From: Bog-159 sp049511415
GTDB taxonomy: Bacteria; Acidobacteriota; Terriglobia; Bryobacterales; Bryobacteraceae
Assembly (NCBI GenBank): GCA_049511415.1
Contig: JBEKYC010000007.1
Span: forward strand, 62,001 to 126,000
Length of the DNA: 64,000 nucleotides
Direction of reading: 5' to 3'
Shown here: piece after piece, positions 43,546 to 52,171 of the stretch
Numbering within the stretch: position 1 is the first letter of the stretch
Layout of the letters: each line of letters starts with the position of its first letter
Notes under the pieces: generated by a model
Databases searched by the model: none
What the model was told of the DNA's origin: nothing
What the model saw: the letters and a program-made list of their open reading frames with translations, nothing else
Position numbers and translations under genes: made by a program

Positions 43546-44805
43546 ATGACTCGCGCCGAAATCCGTGAAAATCTGCTGGTCGCACTGGATACGCTCCGAT
43601 CGCGCAAAGTGCGCTCCGGACTGACCATCCTTGGGATCGTGATAGGTGTGACCTCGGTGATTTCAGTCGCCGCCATCATTGATGGGTTGAATGGCTACAT
43701 CCAGGGGCGCATCCGCAGTTTCGGCTCGCAATCCATCTTCGTCACGCGCATTCCGCCCGGTTATAACGGGCTCTCGCGCCTGCCCGCCAACATTCGCATC
43801 CGGAAGTATCTGCGGTTCGACGACGCGGTCTACCTGAAAGACTCCGTGCCGGAGTTGGCGTACGCCACGGCCTTCGCCAATCGCATGAACTTCGGCGAAG
43901 TAGCCGACAGCATCCGTTACGAGGGCCAGCATGTGGAACGCATGTTCGTGCGTGGCGTGGAGCCGGACTACACCAGTTCGCTCCCCCTTTTCGCGGTGGG
44001 CGAGGGCCGCTTCATCTCGCAATTTGACCTGGAACACTCTCGCGACGTAATTGTGATCGGCATGGCCATTGCCGACGCGTTATTCCCGCACAGCGATCCC
44101 ATCGGCAAAATGGTGCGGCTCAACGGCCGGCTGTACGAAGTGATCGGCGTTTTTCAGAAGGATCCGGGACTGTTTGGCGGCTTCGGCGTGGATCAGTTTG
44201 CTTGCATTCCGCTGACCAACTTTCACAAGAATTATCCCGACATCCGGGAGGTCTTCCTGATTGCTTCGGTGCGCACGGACGCCAATATGAGCCTGGCCCG
44301 CGACCACATCGTCGAAGCCATGCGCCGCCGCCGGCACGTGCCTTACAATGCCGGCGACGATTTTGATGTGGCCGACGCCAATTTCTTCCTGGATCTCTGG
44401 AATCAGCTTACCGGCGCCATGGTGTTGCTCACCGGAGTGATCAGTTCGATCGGATTGCTGGTGGGCGGCATCGGTGTGATGAATATCATGCTGATCTCCG
44501 TAACGGAACGCACGCAGGAGATTGGCATTCGCAAAGCCATCGGAGCGCGCCGGGCCGACATACGGGTGCAGTTCCTTCTCGAGGCCACCACGCTTTCCGG
44601 CATCGGTGGCGCGTTGGGCATCTTGTGTGGCGCTGTGATCACATACACGATCCGGGCCCTGCTGCCCTCGATTCCGGCCACTCTCTCGGTCCTGTGGATC
44701 ACGCTGGGAGTGCTGATCTCGGTAGGCGTGGGCCTGTTTTTCGGTTTCTATCCGGCCAATCGCGCGGCGAACCTGGACCCTATCGTGTGCCTCCGCTACG
44801 AGTGA
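43546..44805 (+). CDS. MacB-like ABC transporter permease
   Basis: 419 residues from ATG 43546. One N-terminal transmembrane helix (LTILGIVIGVTSVISVAAI) is followed by a ~220-residue periplasmic MacB-PCD domain (FGSQSIFVTRIP, then GRFISQFDLEHSRDVIVIG). A C-terminal FtsX-type block follows (VLLTGVISSIGLLVGGIGVM, NIMLISVTERTQEIGIRKAIG, ending in YPANRAANLDPIVCLRYE). No ATPase gene is adjacent, so the partner is elsewhere. Macrolide, peptide or lipid export is the family role. Confidence 0.87.
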   Translation: MTRAEIRENLLVALDTLRSRKVRSGLTILGIVIGVTSVISVAAIIDGLNGYIQGRIRSFGSQSIFVTRIPPGYNGLSRLPANIRIRKYLRFDDAVYLKDSVPELAYATAFANRMNFGEVADSIRYEGQHVERMFVRGVEPDYTSSLPLFAVGEGRFISQFDLEHSRDVIVIGMAIADALFPHSDPIGKMVRLNGRLYEVIGVFQKDPGLFGGFGVDQFACIPLTNFHKNYPDIREVFLIASVRTDANMSLARDHIVEAMRRRRHVPYNAGDDFDVADANFFLDLWNQLTGAMVLLTGVISSIGLLVGGIGVMNIMLISVTERTQEIGIRKAIGARRADIRVQFLLEATTLSGIGGALGILCGAVITYTIRALLPSIPATLSVLWITLGVLISVGVGLFFGFYPANRAANLDPIVCLRYE

Positions 44806-44847
44806 TCGTACTACCCAAAAACAACGGGCGCAATCCGCCTCCAGTGT

Positions 44848-44853
44848 TATCAT
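44848..44853 (+). promoter_or_regulatory. Probable -10 box giving a leaderless start of rpoN
   Basis: TATCAT ends 7 nt before the GTG at 44861; no ribosome site precedes either candidate start of rpoN. Confidence 0.35.
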
Positions 44854-44860
44854 ATTGATT

Positions 44861-46459
44861 GTGAGTATGCTCCGGCCGTCGCTCCAGCTTAAGGTCGCGC
44901 AGAAGCAGATCCTGACCCCGGGCCTGGTTCAAATGGTGACCGTTCTCCAGTTGAATCGGCTGGAGTTAAAGGAGATGATCACCCAGGAGATCGTCAAGAA
45001 CCCTGTCCTGGAGGAATCCAGCGAGGAAGGCGGCGAGGAAATCACCCCGGAGGAGTTGCTCCCCCTGCTGGAGCCGGAACGGGTTACCGATCCGTCCGAC
45101 CAACAGATCCTGGAAGCCGTTTTGGGCGATGCCGCACACACGAACGGTATTGCCGGTGAAACTCCCGCCGAAATCTTCGCGGAGCCTTTCCAGGAGATCG
45201 TGGATGCTGCTGCGACGGCCGCTGCCGAAACCGCCGCGGCGGAACCCACCGAGCAGGCGGCAGCTACCGATCCCTTCGACGAGATCGATTTTGGGTCTTT
45301 CTTCGACGATTATCTCGATCCCGGTTATAAGAGTCCAGCTTCCGAATCGGTCGAGAAACCTTCCTTTGAGACTTTCCTTTCCGCGCCTGTCACCCTGGCC
45401 GACCACCTGCATTCCCAGCTCAGCGTCATGGTCTTGTCCGAAGACATTCGCGACGCGGCGGAGTCCATCATCGGCAACCTGGATGAAGACGGCTACCTTT
45501 CCGCCTCGCTGGAAGAAATCGCCGCCATGGGCGATCATACGCCCGAAGAGATTGAGGCGGCGCTCAAGGTAGTCCAATCGCTCGATCCCGCCGGCGTGGG
45601 CGCGCGCAACGTACGCGAATGCCTGCTGTTGGAACTGGAAAGCATGAACGGCCGGGGCGGCGTGGCCTGGCAGATCGTTTCCGATTATCTGCGGCTGCTC
45701 GAAATGCGGCAGTATCGTGAACTGGCCAAAGTACTCAGCCGGCCCCCGGAGCATATCGAGATTGCGGTGAAGGCCATCCGCCGCTTGAATCCACGGCCCG
45801 GCCTGCGCTATTCAGGCGCCGGCGCACGCACTGTCGAACCGGATGTCTACTTCATCAAGGATGGCGAGGACTACATCATCCAGATGAACGACGAGGATGT
45901 GCCGCAGCTCCGCCTGAATGCGCAATACCGCCGCATGCTGGATCGCGATAACGGCGCCACCAAGGAAGTCCGCGACTACGTGCGCGAACGGTATACATCC
46001 GCGATTCAGTTGATGAAGAATATCGAGCAGCGCAAGCAGACCATCCTGAAGGTCTGCCAGGCCATCGTGCGCCGCCAGATCGAGTTCCTGGCCAACGGCC
46101 TCGACTGGCTGAAGCCCATGATGATCAAAGAAGTGGCTGAGGAAGTGGGCGTGCATCCTTCCACGGTCAGCCGCGCGGTGGCCAGTAAATACGTGCACAC
46201 ACCGCAGGGAGTTTTTGAGCTCCGGTATTTCTTCTCCGAAGCCGTACAAGGCCCCTTGGGCGGCAATACGCCGCTGCTTCTGCTGAAACGCAAAGTGAAG
46301 AAAATGATCGAGGATGAGGACGCCACGCATCCGCTCACCGACGAGCAGATCACCGCGGCCTTGCAGCACGAGGGCATCAATGTAACGCGCCGGACCGTGG
46401 CCAAGTACCGGGAAGATATGAAAATTCCGTCCACGCACCAAAGACGGGTTCGACCCTGA
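44861..46459 (+). CDS. rpoN: RNA polymerase sigma-54 factor
   Basis: 532 residues. Region I, which binds activators and fork DNA, opens the protein (LRPSLQLKVAQKQILTPGLV, then LQLNRLELKEMITQEIVKNP). An acidic Ala/Glu-rich region II follows (about 50-150). The core-binding and HTH regions come next (VGVHPSTVSRAVASKYVHTP), and the RpoN box near the end reads RRTVAKYREDMKIPSTHQRR. It needs enhancer-binding ATPases to open promoters. The start is ambiguous (TTG 44855, GTG 44861 or ATG 44867); 44861 is chosen because TATCAT ends 7 nt upstream. First gene of the rpoN-hpf-rapZ set. Confidence 0.95.
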   Translation: MSMLRPSLQLKVAQKQILTPGLVQMVTVLQLNRLELKEMITQEIVKNPVLEESSEEGGEEITPEELLPLLEPERVTDPSDQQILEAVLGDAAHTNGIAGETPAEIFAEPFQEIVDAAATAAAETAAAEPTEQAAATDPFDEIDFGSFFDDYLDPGYKSPASESVEKPSFETFLSAPVTLADHLHSQLSVMVLSEDIRDAAESIIGNLDEDGYLSASLEEIAAMGDHTPEEIEAALKVVQSLDPAGVGARNVRECLLLELESMNGRGGVAWQIVSDYLRLLEMRQYRELAKVLSRPPEHIEIAVKAIRRLNPRPGLRYSGAGARTVEPDVYFIKDGEDYIIQMNDEDVPQLRLNAQYRRMLDRDNGATKEVRDYVRERYTSAIQLMKNIEQRKQTILKVCQAIVRRQIEFLANGLDWLKPMMIKEVAEEVGVHPSTVSRAVASKYVHTPQGVFELRYFFSEAVQGPLGGNTPLLLLKRKVKKMIEDEDATHPLTDEQITAALQHEGINVTRRTVAKYREDMKIPSTHQRRVRP

Positions 46460-46512
46460 CTTTGCGGTAACCGGACCGCATCCGTCAGGGAAGCGGTTGT
46501 ACGGAGGGACGT

Positions 46513-47058
46513 ATGAAGATCACATATACAGGCAGGCAAGTGGAACTGGTTCCCGCGCAACTGAAGAAAATTGAAGCGCAGTTCGCCAAGGTAGGCAAGC
46601 TGCTGGATGGACGGGAGCAGAAAGAAGCGCACGTGATCTTATCGCTGGAACGTCACCTGCACCAGGCGGAGGTTACGGTGAACTACCATAACCATCAATT
46701 GGTGGGTATCGGTTCCAACGTGGACCTTTTCAACGCCATTCATGCGGCGATCGAAAAGCTGGAGAAGCAGACCATCAAGGTGCGCGCCAAGTGGCGGGAC
46801 ACCAAGCGCACACCGCGCAAGGAAACCGCGGCCGCGCAAGCCGCCGCGCCGGAACCGGCCGCCGAACCGGAACCGGACACGGCGCGCAAGATCTTCCGTA
46901 TCAATCACCACGAGCGGCGCAAGCCCATGACCCTGGAGGAAGCTCTTCTCGAAATGGAGAAGGGCGCCGACTATCTGGTCTACCGCGACGCCGAGCGCGA
47001 CGGCGTGGCCGTGCTGGTGCGCCGCCGCGACGGCCACTTCGATTTGATCGAGGCCTGA
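46513..47058 (+). CDS. hpf: Long-form ribosome hibernation promoting factor
   Basis: 181 residues. The N-terminal S30AE domain (about 1-100) starts MKITYTGRQVELVPAQ and continues with LSLERHLHQAEVTVNYHNHQ. It is joined by an Ala/Pro/Glu linker (about 105-125) to a C-terminal dimerisation domain (KIFRINHHERRKPMTLEEAL, then DYLVYRDAERDGVAVLVRRR). Long HPF dimerises 70S ribosomes into 100S particles in stationary phase. A good ribosome site (CGGAGGGACGT) precedes the ATG. Located next to rpoN as in many Proteobacteria and Acidobacteria. Confidence 0.92.
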   Translation: MKITYTGRQVELVPAQLKKIEAQFAKVGKLLDGREQKEAHVILSLERHLHQAEVTVNYHNHQLVGIGSNVDLFNAIHAAIEKLEKQTIKVRAKWRDTKRTPRKETAAAQAAAPEPAAEPEPDTARKIFRINHHERRKPMTLEEALLEMEKGADYLVYRDAERDGVAVLVRRRDGHFDLIEA

Positions 47059-47066
47059 CCCGCGGA

Positions 47067-47972
47067 ATGGATAAGCCGACCGATCCGCCCAAAGGCCGCC
47101 GCGCCACGGACCGGCCCGCGGAACTGGTAGTCATCACCGGCCTCAGCGGCTCGGGCAAAGGCTCCGTGCTCAAGTCGCTGGAGGACTTGGGTTACTATTC
47201 CGTCGATAATCTGCCGGTCGATCTGATCCCCAAGTTTGCCGAGCTCACGCAGGATTCCGCCAGCGTACGCGCCGCCGCGCTGGTAGTGGACGTCCGCGAA
47301 GGCGAAGGTTTGAAGCGCTTTCCGGCCATCTTCACGCGCATTCGCGGACGCGTAAAAACGCGTCTCATCTTCCTGGAAGCCGACGACAACGCCATCCTGC
47401 GCCGCTTCAGCGAGACCCGCCGGCCGCACCCGCTCGGCACGGAGAACTCCATCGCCAAGAGCATCAAGTCCGAGCGGCGGCAGCTTGCGCCCATCCGCGC
47501 CATGGCGGACCTGATCATCAACACTTCCAAATTCACCGTGCACGAGCTGCGCGATTTTATTCATGAGCGCTTTCAGGGCGAACGCGAAGAGTCGAAGATC
47601 ATGGTCTATGTGACCAGCTTCGGCTATCGTCATGGCGTGCCGCCCGACAGCGACTTAGTGTTCGATGTGCGATTTCTGCCGAATCCTAACTACATCCCGA
47701 AATTCAAGAAACTCACTGGACGGCATCCCAGCGTGGCAAAGTATATCCGGTCCTTTCCGCAGACCGTGGAGTTCATCGACCGTATCTCGGAGTTATTGAT
47801 TTACCTGATGCCGCATTACATCAGGGAAGGGAAGAGCTACTTGACCATTGCGTTCGGCTGCACCGGCGGGCATCATAGGTCGGTGATGATCGCGGACGCC
47901 ATTCGCAAGCGACTGGCGCAAGCGGGGTTTAGGGTGAAGGCGACGCATCGGGACGTGGCAAAGGCCGTGTAG
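47067..47972 (+). CDS. rapZ: RNase adapter / nucleotide-binding protein RapZ
   Basis: 301 residues from ATG 47067, 8 nt after hpf. The N-terminal P-loop is VITGLSGSGKGSVLKSLEDLG, with YYSVDNLPVDLIP. The C-terminal RapZ domain shows MVYVTSFGYRHGVPPDSDLV, DVRFLPNPNYIPK and TIAFGCTGGHHRSV. In E. coli RapZ presents GlmZ to RNase E and binds glucosamine-6-P, linking to cell-wall precursor supply; in many other phyla the role is open. The rpoN-hpf-rapZ order is conserved, but ptsN is not between them. Confidence 0.93.
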   Translation: MDKPTDPPKGRRATDRPAELVVITGLSGSGKGSVLKSLEDLGYYSVDNLPVDLIPKFAELTQDSASVRAAALVVDVREGEGLKRFPAIFTRIRGRVKTRLIFLEADDNAILRRFSETRRPHPLGTENSIAKSIKSERRQLAPIRAMADLIINTSKFTVHELRDFIHERFQGEREESKIMVYVTSFGYRHGVPPDSDLVFDVRFLPNPNYIPKFKKLTGRHPSVAKYIRSFPQTVEFIDRISELLIYLMPHYIREGKSYLTIAFGCTGGHHRSVMIADAIRKRLAQAGFRVKATHRDVAKAV

Positions 47973-47982
47973 GGCGTCTGAA

Positions 47983-48445
47983 TCAAATGTACTTCGGGAA
48001 CGAACCATAACTTGCCGGGACGAAGACCGTCTGGCCTTCAGCATAGCCGCTGCGGATTTCAACCTTCATTACCGTCACAATCTTGCTCGTGTCCGTAGCC
48101 GCAGGCGGTTGACCCGAGCGTAGCCTGGAGCCATCAAAGTAAAACCAGCCTTTCAGGCGGATACGAGTTCCATCCCCGAGGGGCAGTATTCTATCTTCGG
48201 GGCGTTGTGCCACGGCCGGAGGTTCCGAAACTGGGCCGGCGCATAGCGTTTGTAGCGTGGGAAATGCCTCCTCCGTCCTTGGCAACCCAGATCCATTTAC
48301 GTTCCGGGCCGGAATCCGTATCCGTGCCGCATCCCGGAACAAACTGTAACTGGCCGTCAAAACTGGCATAGAAGAACACGCCCTCTAACCCTAAGATCGC
48401 CGTTATGTAAAGCAAGAAAGTCCTGGCACGGCCACGACAAGGCAT
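47983..48445 (-). pseudogene. Hypothetical membrane-anchored protein gene, probably frameshifted
   Basis: The 5' part in one frame (from ATG 48445) encodes a hydrophobic helix (TFLLYITAILGLEGVFFYAS), then DGQLQFVPGCGTDTDSG. The 3' part in another frame ends with RIRLKGWFYFDGSRLRSG and VMKVEIRSGYAEGQTVFVP. The two frames overlap, and the combined reading of about 150 residues looks like one protein broken by a +1 shift between about 48190 and 48370. No family recognised. It could instead be two unrelated spurious ORFs. Confidence 0.35.
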
Positions 48446-48623
48446 TTGAGCCAGAGCGGCGTCGATGCCGTGCCGCCGCTCAAAGGCTCAACCACATCGA
48501 AGCCCATCGTCTCCATTTGTCACATACTCCACGCGTGCGAGATTCGCGGACGTTCTGTCAAGACAATCAGTTGAACAAGGATTCCATCCTTGCTACAGTA
48601 AGGATAAGATCCGACTAAAGCAC

Positions 48624-48908
48624 ATGGCGAAGGTCACATCCAAATACCAGGTCACTGTTCCCAAGGCGATTGCCGAACTGTACCGCATCCGCCCCGGCGA
48701 CGAGATCGACTGGCAGCCAGGCGGCGACGTGATTCGTGTGATTCCGGGTGGCACTCGCGTCGAATCCCAAAGCCGAGAGTCCCAACTCCGCTTGTTTGAC
48801 CAGGCGACCCAACGCCTCCGCCAGCGTCCGGCTCGGCACAAGACCAAACGGCCTGACGGTCGCGGTTGGAACAGAGAGGATCTCTACGGGCGTGGCCGCT
48901 CTCATTGA
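48624..48908 (+). CDS. vapB: AbrB/SpoVT-type antitoxin (VapB-like)
   Basis: 94 residues from ATG 48624. The N-terminus MAKVTSKYQVTVPKAIAELY plus RIRPGDEIDW is the swapped-hairpin AbrB/MazE DNA-binding domain. The charged C-terminal half (QSRESQLRLFDQATQRLRQRP) would wrap the toxin. Such antitoxins bind their own promoter and neutralise the PIN toxin encoded directly after. The stop lies 17 nt inside the toxin gene, so the two are coupled. Confidence 0.82.
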   Translation: MAKVTSKYQVTVPKAIAELYRIRPGDEIDWQPGGDVIRVIPGGTRVESQSRESQLRLFDQATQRLRQRPARHKTKRPDGRGWNREDLYGRGRSH

Positions 48909-49323
48909 TACCAACATCCTGGTCTATCGGTTCGATGGCCGATTTCCCGCGAAACAGAAGATTGCGACCGAAGTTCTCAGGCGTGGCATTATCGAGGACT
49001 CCGTGCGCCTGCCACATCAGGCGATTGTTGAGTTCATCGCTGCCGCCACGCGCCCGATCCGCGGCCACGTCATTCTCACAGCAGGCGATGCGTTGCGGGA
49101 AGCCGAAGAGTTCCTGAAGCAGTTCACGGTGCTCTATCCCAACGAAGCGATACTCCGGCTGGCGATTAGGGGATGTGCCGCCTACCAGATGAGCTGGTTC
49201 GACGCGCACCTGTGGTCCTACGCGGAACACTACGGACTGGCGGAGATCATCACCGAAGATCTTCAGCACGATCGCCTTTATGGCACCGTCCGCGTCGTGA
49301 ACCCGTTTGCCGGTTCCCGTTAG
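48892..49323 (+). CDS. vapC: PIN-domain ribonuclease toxin (VapC-like)
   Basis: 143 residues from GTG 48892, with AGAGAGGA about 10 nt upstream. The first acidic residue is in VAALIDTNILVYRF. The second conserved acid is in HQAIVEFIAA, and the C-terminal acids are in MSWFDAHLWSYAEHYG and IITEDLQHDR. The fold binds Mg2+ or Mn2+ and cleaves RNA, often tRNA or rRNA. It forms a toxin-antitoxin pair with the preceding gene and overlaps the convergent YwaF-like gene by 4 bp. Confidence 0.87.
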   Translation: MAALIDTNILVYRFDGRFPAKQKIATEVLRRGIIEDSVRLPHQAIVEFIAAATRPIRGHVILTAGDALREAEEFLKQFTVLYPNEAILRLAIRGCAAYQMSWFDAHLWSYAEHYGLAEIITEDLQHDRLYGTVRVVNPFAGSR

Positions 49324-49997
49324 GCGTGGGTTTTCCGCCGGAACGGCAGCGCCAGAATCAGAAACAGCGCAAGCGCCACCGCATCCCCTGCCAGAATATA
49401 GACCGGCCACGGCCCCAGATAATTGAGCAGCGACGCGTGCGGCTTGACGCGCAGATACATGTAGTTCGTCCGGAACACCGCGTCGAATGTCCCAACCACC
49501 AGCGCGATCGCGTTGAGCGTCGCGAACGCCTTCCACACCGACGCCGGACGCAGCCGCGCCTGCTTTGCCCAGATCAGCGTCAGCACAGCCACCATTACGC
49601 CGCCGTGCGCCAGGAAGAAGTAGATGCTCGGATACGAGAACAGTGGCGCCCAAAGATCGGGCGTCAGCACGGCCATGCCGCTGCCCGCAATCGCGCCGAA
49701 ATAAGCGAACTCGAAGCACCACTGCACGCGCCACAAACACGCCACCACCGTGAGCCACAGCGTGAAATCGCAAAGCTGCAACGGCAGCCCTTCGGGAAAC
49801 CGCCACCCTTCGAAATGCAGCTTGTAGCCGTACCAGATGAGCTCGTTCACGAGCAGGAACACGCCGATTCCGACCCGCACCCCTCTCGCAGCCGGCTCGT
49901 TACGCCGCGATACGAGCGCCAGCGCCGCTGCGCTCGCGGGTACGGCCACGATGATTGCCAGGTGCGCCGGCCCGAACAGCCGAAAGTCCGTGATCAT
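49320..49997 (-). CDS. TIGR02206/YwaF-like integral membrane protein
   Basis: 225 residues, about six transmembrane helices (for example LFGPAHLAIIVAVPASAAAL and ALALFLILALPF). LPLQLCDFTLWLTVVACLW and FRTNYMYLRVKPHASLLNYL, then GPWPVYIL, are the TIGR02206 landmarks. Function unknown. The ATG at 49997 overlaps the stop of the upstream aminotransferase gene (TGATG). A TTG two codons further up is in frame but less likely. Confidence 0.83.
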   Translation of the reverse strand: MITDFRLFGPAHLAIIVAVPASAAALALVSRRNEPAARGVRVGIGVFLLVNELIWYGYKLHFEGWRFPEGLPLQLCDFTLWLTVVACLWRVQWCFEFAYFGAIAGSGMAVLTPDLWAPLFSYPSIYFFLAHGGVMVAVLTLIWAKQARLRPASVWKAFATLNAIALVVGTFDAVFRTNYMYLRVKPHASLLNYLGPWPVYILAGDAVALALFLILALPFRRKTHA

Positions 49998-51337
49998 CAA
50001 ATCTGCGCGTCGGCCAGGGCCAGCGCCTCGTCGAGCGCCGCCACGCCCGCGTCGATCTCATCGCGCTCGATAATCAGCGGCGGTGCGATCACGAAATGGC
50101 TGAGCCACGAATTGATGGCCACGCCCTTCTTCATCATGGCCGCGGCCACCTGATCCACCACCAGCGATTTGCCCGCCATCTTGTCGGCCTTGGTGTTGAA
50201 TGGCAGCTTGGTGCGCCGGTCCCGCACCAGTTCCACCGCCCAGAACAGCCCCAGCCCGCGCACGTCGCCGATGGAACGATGCCTTTCCGCCAGCGCGCCC
50301 AGCCGCGCCCCAAGATACGCGCCCATCTCCCGCGCCCGCGCTACCAGGTTCATCCGCTGCATCTCGCGGATGGCCGCGACACCCGGCGCCAGCGTCATGG
50401 GATGCGCTTCGTACGTGTGGCCGTGCGCGAAAAAATGATCCTCGAAATACGCCGCGATCTTCTGCGTGGTGGCGCACAACCCCAGCGGCACGTATGCCGA
50501 CGTGATGCCTTTGGCCGTCACCAGAATGTCCGGCTGCACGTTCCAATGCTGCATGGCGAACCATTCACCGGTGCGGCCCCACCCGGTCATCACTTCATCG
50601 GCGATCAGCAACACGCCGCGCTTGTCGCAGATCTGGCGCAGACGCGGCATATATTCCGGTGGCGGCACCAGCACGCCGTTCGTTCCGACGACCGGTTCCA
50701 CCACCACGGCGGCCACGTCATTCTCGTTCTCGATCATGTGCTCCACATAATCCGCGCACGCGATGTCGCAGCCCGGATACTGGTGTTTGATGGGGCAGTT
50801 GTAGCAATTCACTTCCGGCGCGAAAATGAATCCTTGCCCTTTGGCGCCCGGCTCGGCCGGCCAGCGCCGCGGATCGCCGGTCGCCCCGATGGACGCCATG
50901 GTCGATCCGTGATACGAACGGTAGCGCGCCACAATCTTCGTGCGCCCCGTGTACATGCGCGCGATCTTGAAGGCTGCTTCGTTCGCCTCCGTGCCGGATG
51001 TCGTGAAGAAGAACTTCGACAGGCCTTCGGGCAGCACTTCGAGCAGCAGGCGGCTGAGTTCCACGCGTACATCCGTGGCGTAGCTCGGCGCGATGTACGG
51101 CAGCGCGCGCGCCTGCTCCTGAATCGCGCGGATCACCGCCGGGTTCTTATGCCCCAGGTTGACGCACATCAGTTGCGACGAGAAATCCAGATAGCGCCGC
51201 CCATCCACGTCCATGAAATAGCAGCCTTCCGCATCCACCACGTGCAGCGGGGTCCAATTTTTCTGGTAGCGCCAGGTGCCGTAGTTGAGCTCACGGGTCC
51301 AGCGCACGATGTCCTGCGAGGAAAGAACTTCGGCCAT
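49997..51337 (-). CDS. Class III PLP aminotransferase
   Basis: 446 residues from ATG 51337; the open frame upstream covers non-coding sequence. The PLP lysine is K276 in ILVTAKGITSAYVPLG, with the pyridine-N aspartate D247 in LLIADEVMTGWGRTG, plus FFTTSGTEANEAAF. A Cys cluster (C178, C181, C190, C194: NCYNCPIKHQYPGCDIAC) occurs in related omega-aminotransferases. Substrates are probably taurine, beta-alanine or another omega-amine with pyruvate; the true pair is unknown. Confidence 0.86.
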   Translation of the reverse strand: MAEVLSSQDIVRWTRELNYGTWRYQKNWTPLHVVDAEGCYFMDVDGRRYLDFSSQLMCVNLGHKNPAVIRAIQEQARALPYIAPSYATDVRVELSRLLLEVLPEGLSKFFFTTSGTEANEAAFKIARMYTGRTKIVARYRSYHGSTMASIGATGDPRRWPAEPGAKGQGFIFAPEVNCYNCPIKHQYPGCDIACADYVEHMIENENDVAAVVVEPVVGTNGVLVPPPEYMPRLRQICDKRGVLLIADEVMTGWGRTGEWFAMQHWNVQPDILVTAKGITSAYVPLGLCATTQKIAAYFEDHFFAHGHTYEAHPMTLAPGVAAIREMQRMNLVARAREMGAYLGARLGALAERHRSIGDVRGLGLFWAVELVRDRRTKLPFNTKADKMAGKSLVVDQVAAAMMKKGVAINSWLSHFVIAPPLIIERDEIDAGVAALDEALALADAQI

Positions 51338-51381
51338 GAAATGAGGCTGACACGCAGGCGGCTCGCTTGTCAAACAGGCGC

Positions 51382-51387
51382 TACAAT
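51382..51387 (+). promoter_or_regulatory. Probable -10 box giving a leaderless start
   Basis: TACAAT ends 7 nt before the ATG at 51395, with no ribosome-binding site between them. Confidence 0.4.
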
Positions 51388-51394
51388 CTGATGC

Positions 51395-52159
51395 ATGACG
51401 CTGCCCCTCGAATCCAAAACCGCTCTTATCACCGGCGCCAGCAAAGGCGTGGGCAAAGGCATCGCGCTGGAGCTGGCGCGCGCCGGATGCAACATCGCGG
51501 TCAACTACAACAGCGATGCGCCGGGCGCCGAAGCTACTGCCGCCGAAGTGCGCGCTTTGGGGCGTCGTGCGCTTACCGCGCAGGCCGACGCGGGACTCGC
51601 CGGCGACGTGGATCGCATGTTCGCCGAGGTGCTGGCGCAATTTCCGCGTCTCGATATTATGGTCAACAATGCCGGCATGCAGACCTGGAAGCCCCTCCTC
51701 GATCTGGAGGAAGCCGAGTGGGATCATGTCATCCGCACCAACCTGAAAGGCTGTTTTCTATGTACGCAGCGCGCGGGCCGGCACATGCGCGAACACGGCG
51801 GCGCCATCATCAATATCGGATCGGGCTGCAACAAGGTTCCGTTTCCGAACCTCTCCAATTACACAGCCAGTAAAGGCGGCATCGAGATGTTCACGAAATC
51901 GGCGGCCATCGAACTCGCGCGGTATGGCGTCCGCGTGAATTGCGTAGCGCCCGGTGCGATCGAAATCGAGCGCACCAAGCTGGAAGCCTCCGACTATGGC
52001 AAGACCTGGGCTGGCGTTACGCCGCTTGGACGTGTGGGACAGCCCCGGGACGTGGCCCGCGCGGTGGCATTTCTGGCAAGCGATGCAGCGGATTTCATCA
52101 CCGGCCAGACCCTTTACGTCGATGGGGGTCTATTCAGCCATCCCATCTGGCCCTATTGA
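51395..52159 (+). CDS. Short-chain dehydrogenase/reductase (SDR)
   Basis: 254 residues, classical SDR. The cofactor motif is ALITGASKGVGKGIALELA, with NNAG in DIMVNNAGMQ. Catalysis uses Ser (NIGSG), and the Tyr-x-x-x-Lys pair in NYTASKGGIEM. The C-terminal VAFLASDAADFITGQTLYVD and GGLFSHPIWPY are as in glucose 1-dehydrogenase or 3-oxoacyl-ACP reductase-like enzymes. The substrate is unknown. It is divergent from the class III aminotransferase, which may form a common pathway. Confidence 0.86.
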   Translation: MTLPLESKTALITGASKGVGKGIALELARAGCNIAVNYNSDAPGAEATAAEVRALGRRALTAQADAGLAGDVDRMFAEVLAQFPRLDIMVNNAGMQTWKPLLDLEEAEWDHVIRTNLKGCFLCTQRAGRHMREHGGAIINIGSGCNKVPFPNLSNYTASKGGIEMFTKSAAIELARYGVRVNCVAPGAIEIERTKLEASDYGKTWAGVTPLGRVGQPRDVARAVAFLASDAADFITGQTLYVDGGLFSHPIWPY

Positions 52160-52171
52160 TTCGAGCGCCGG

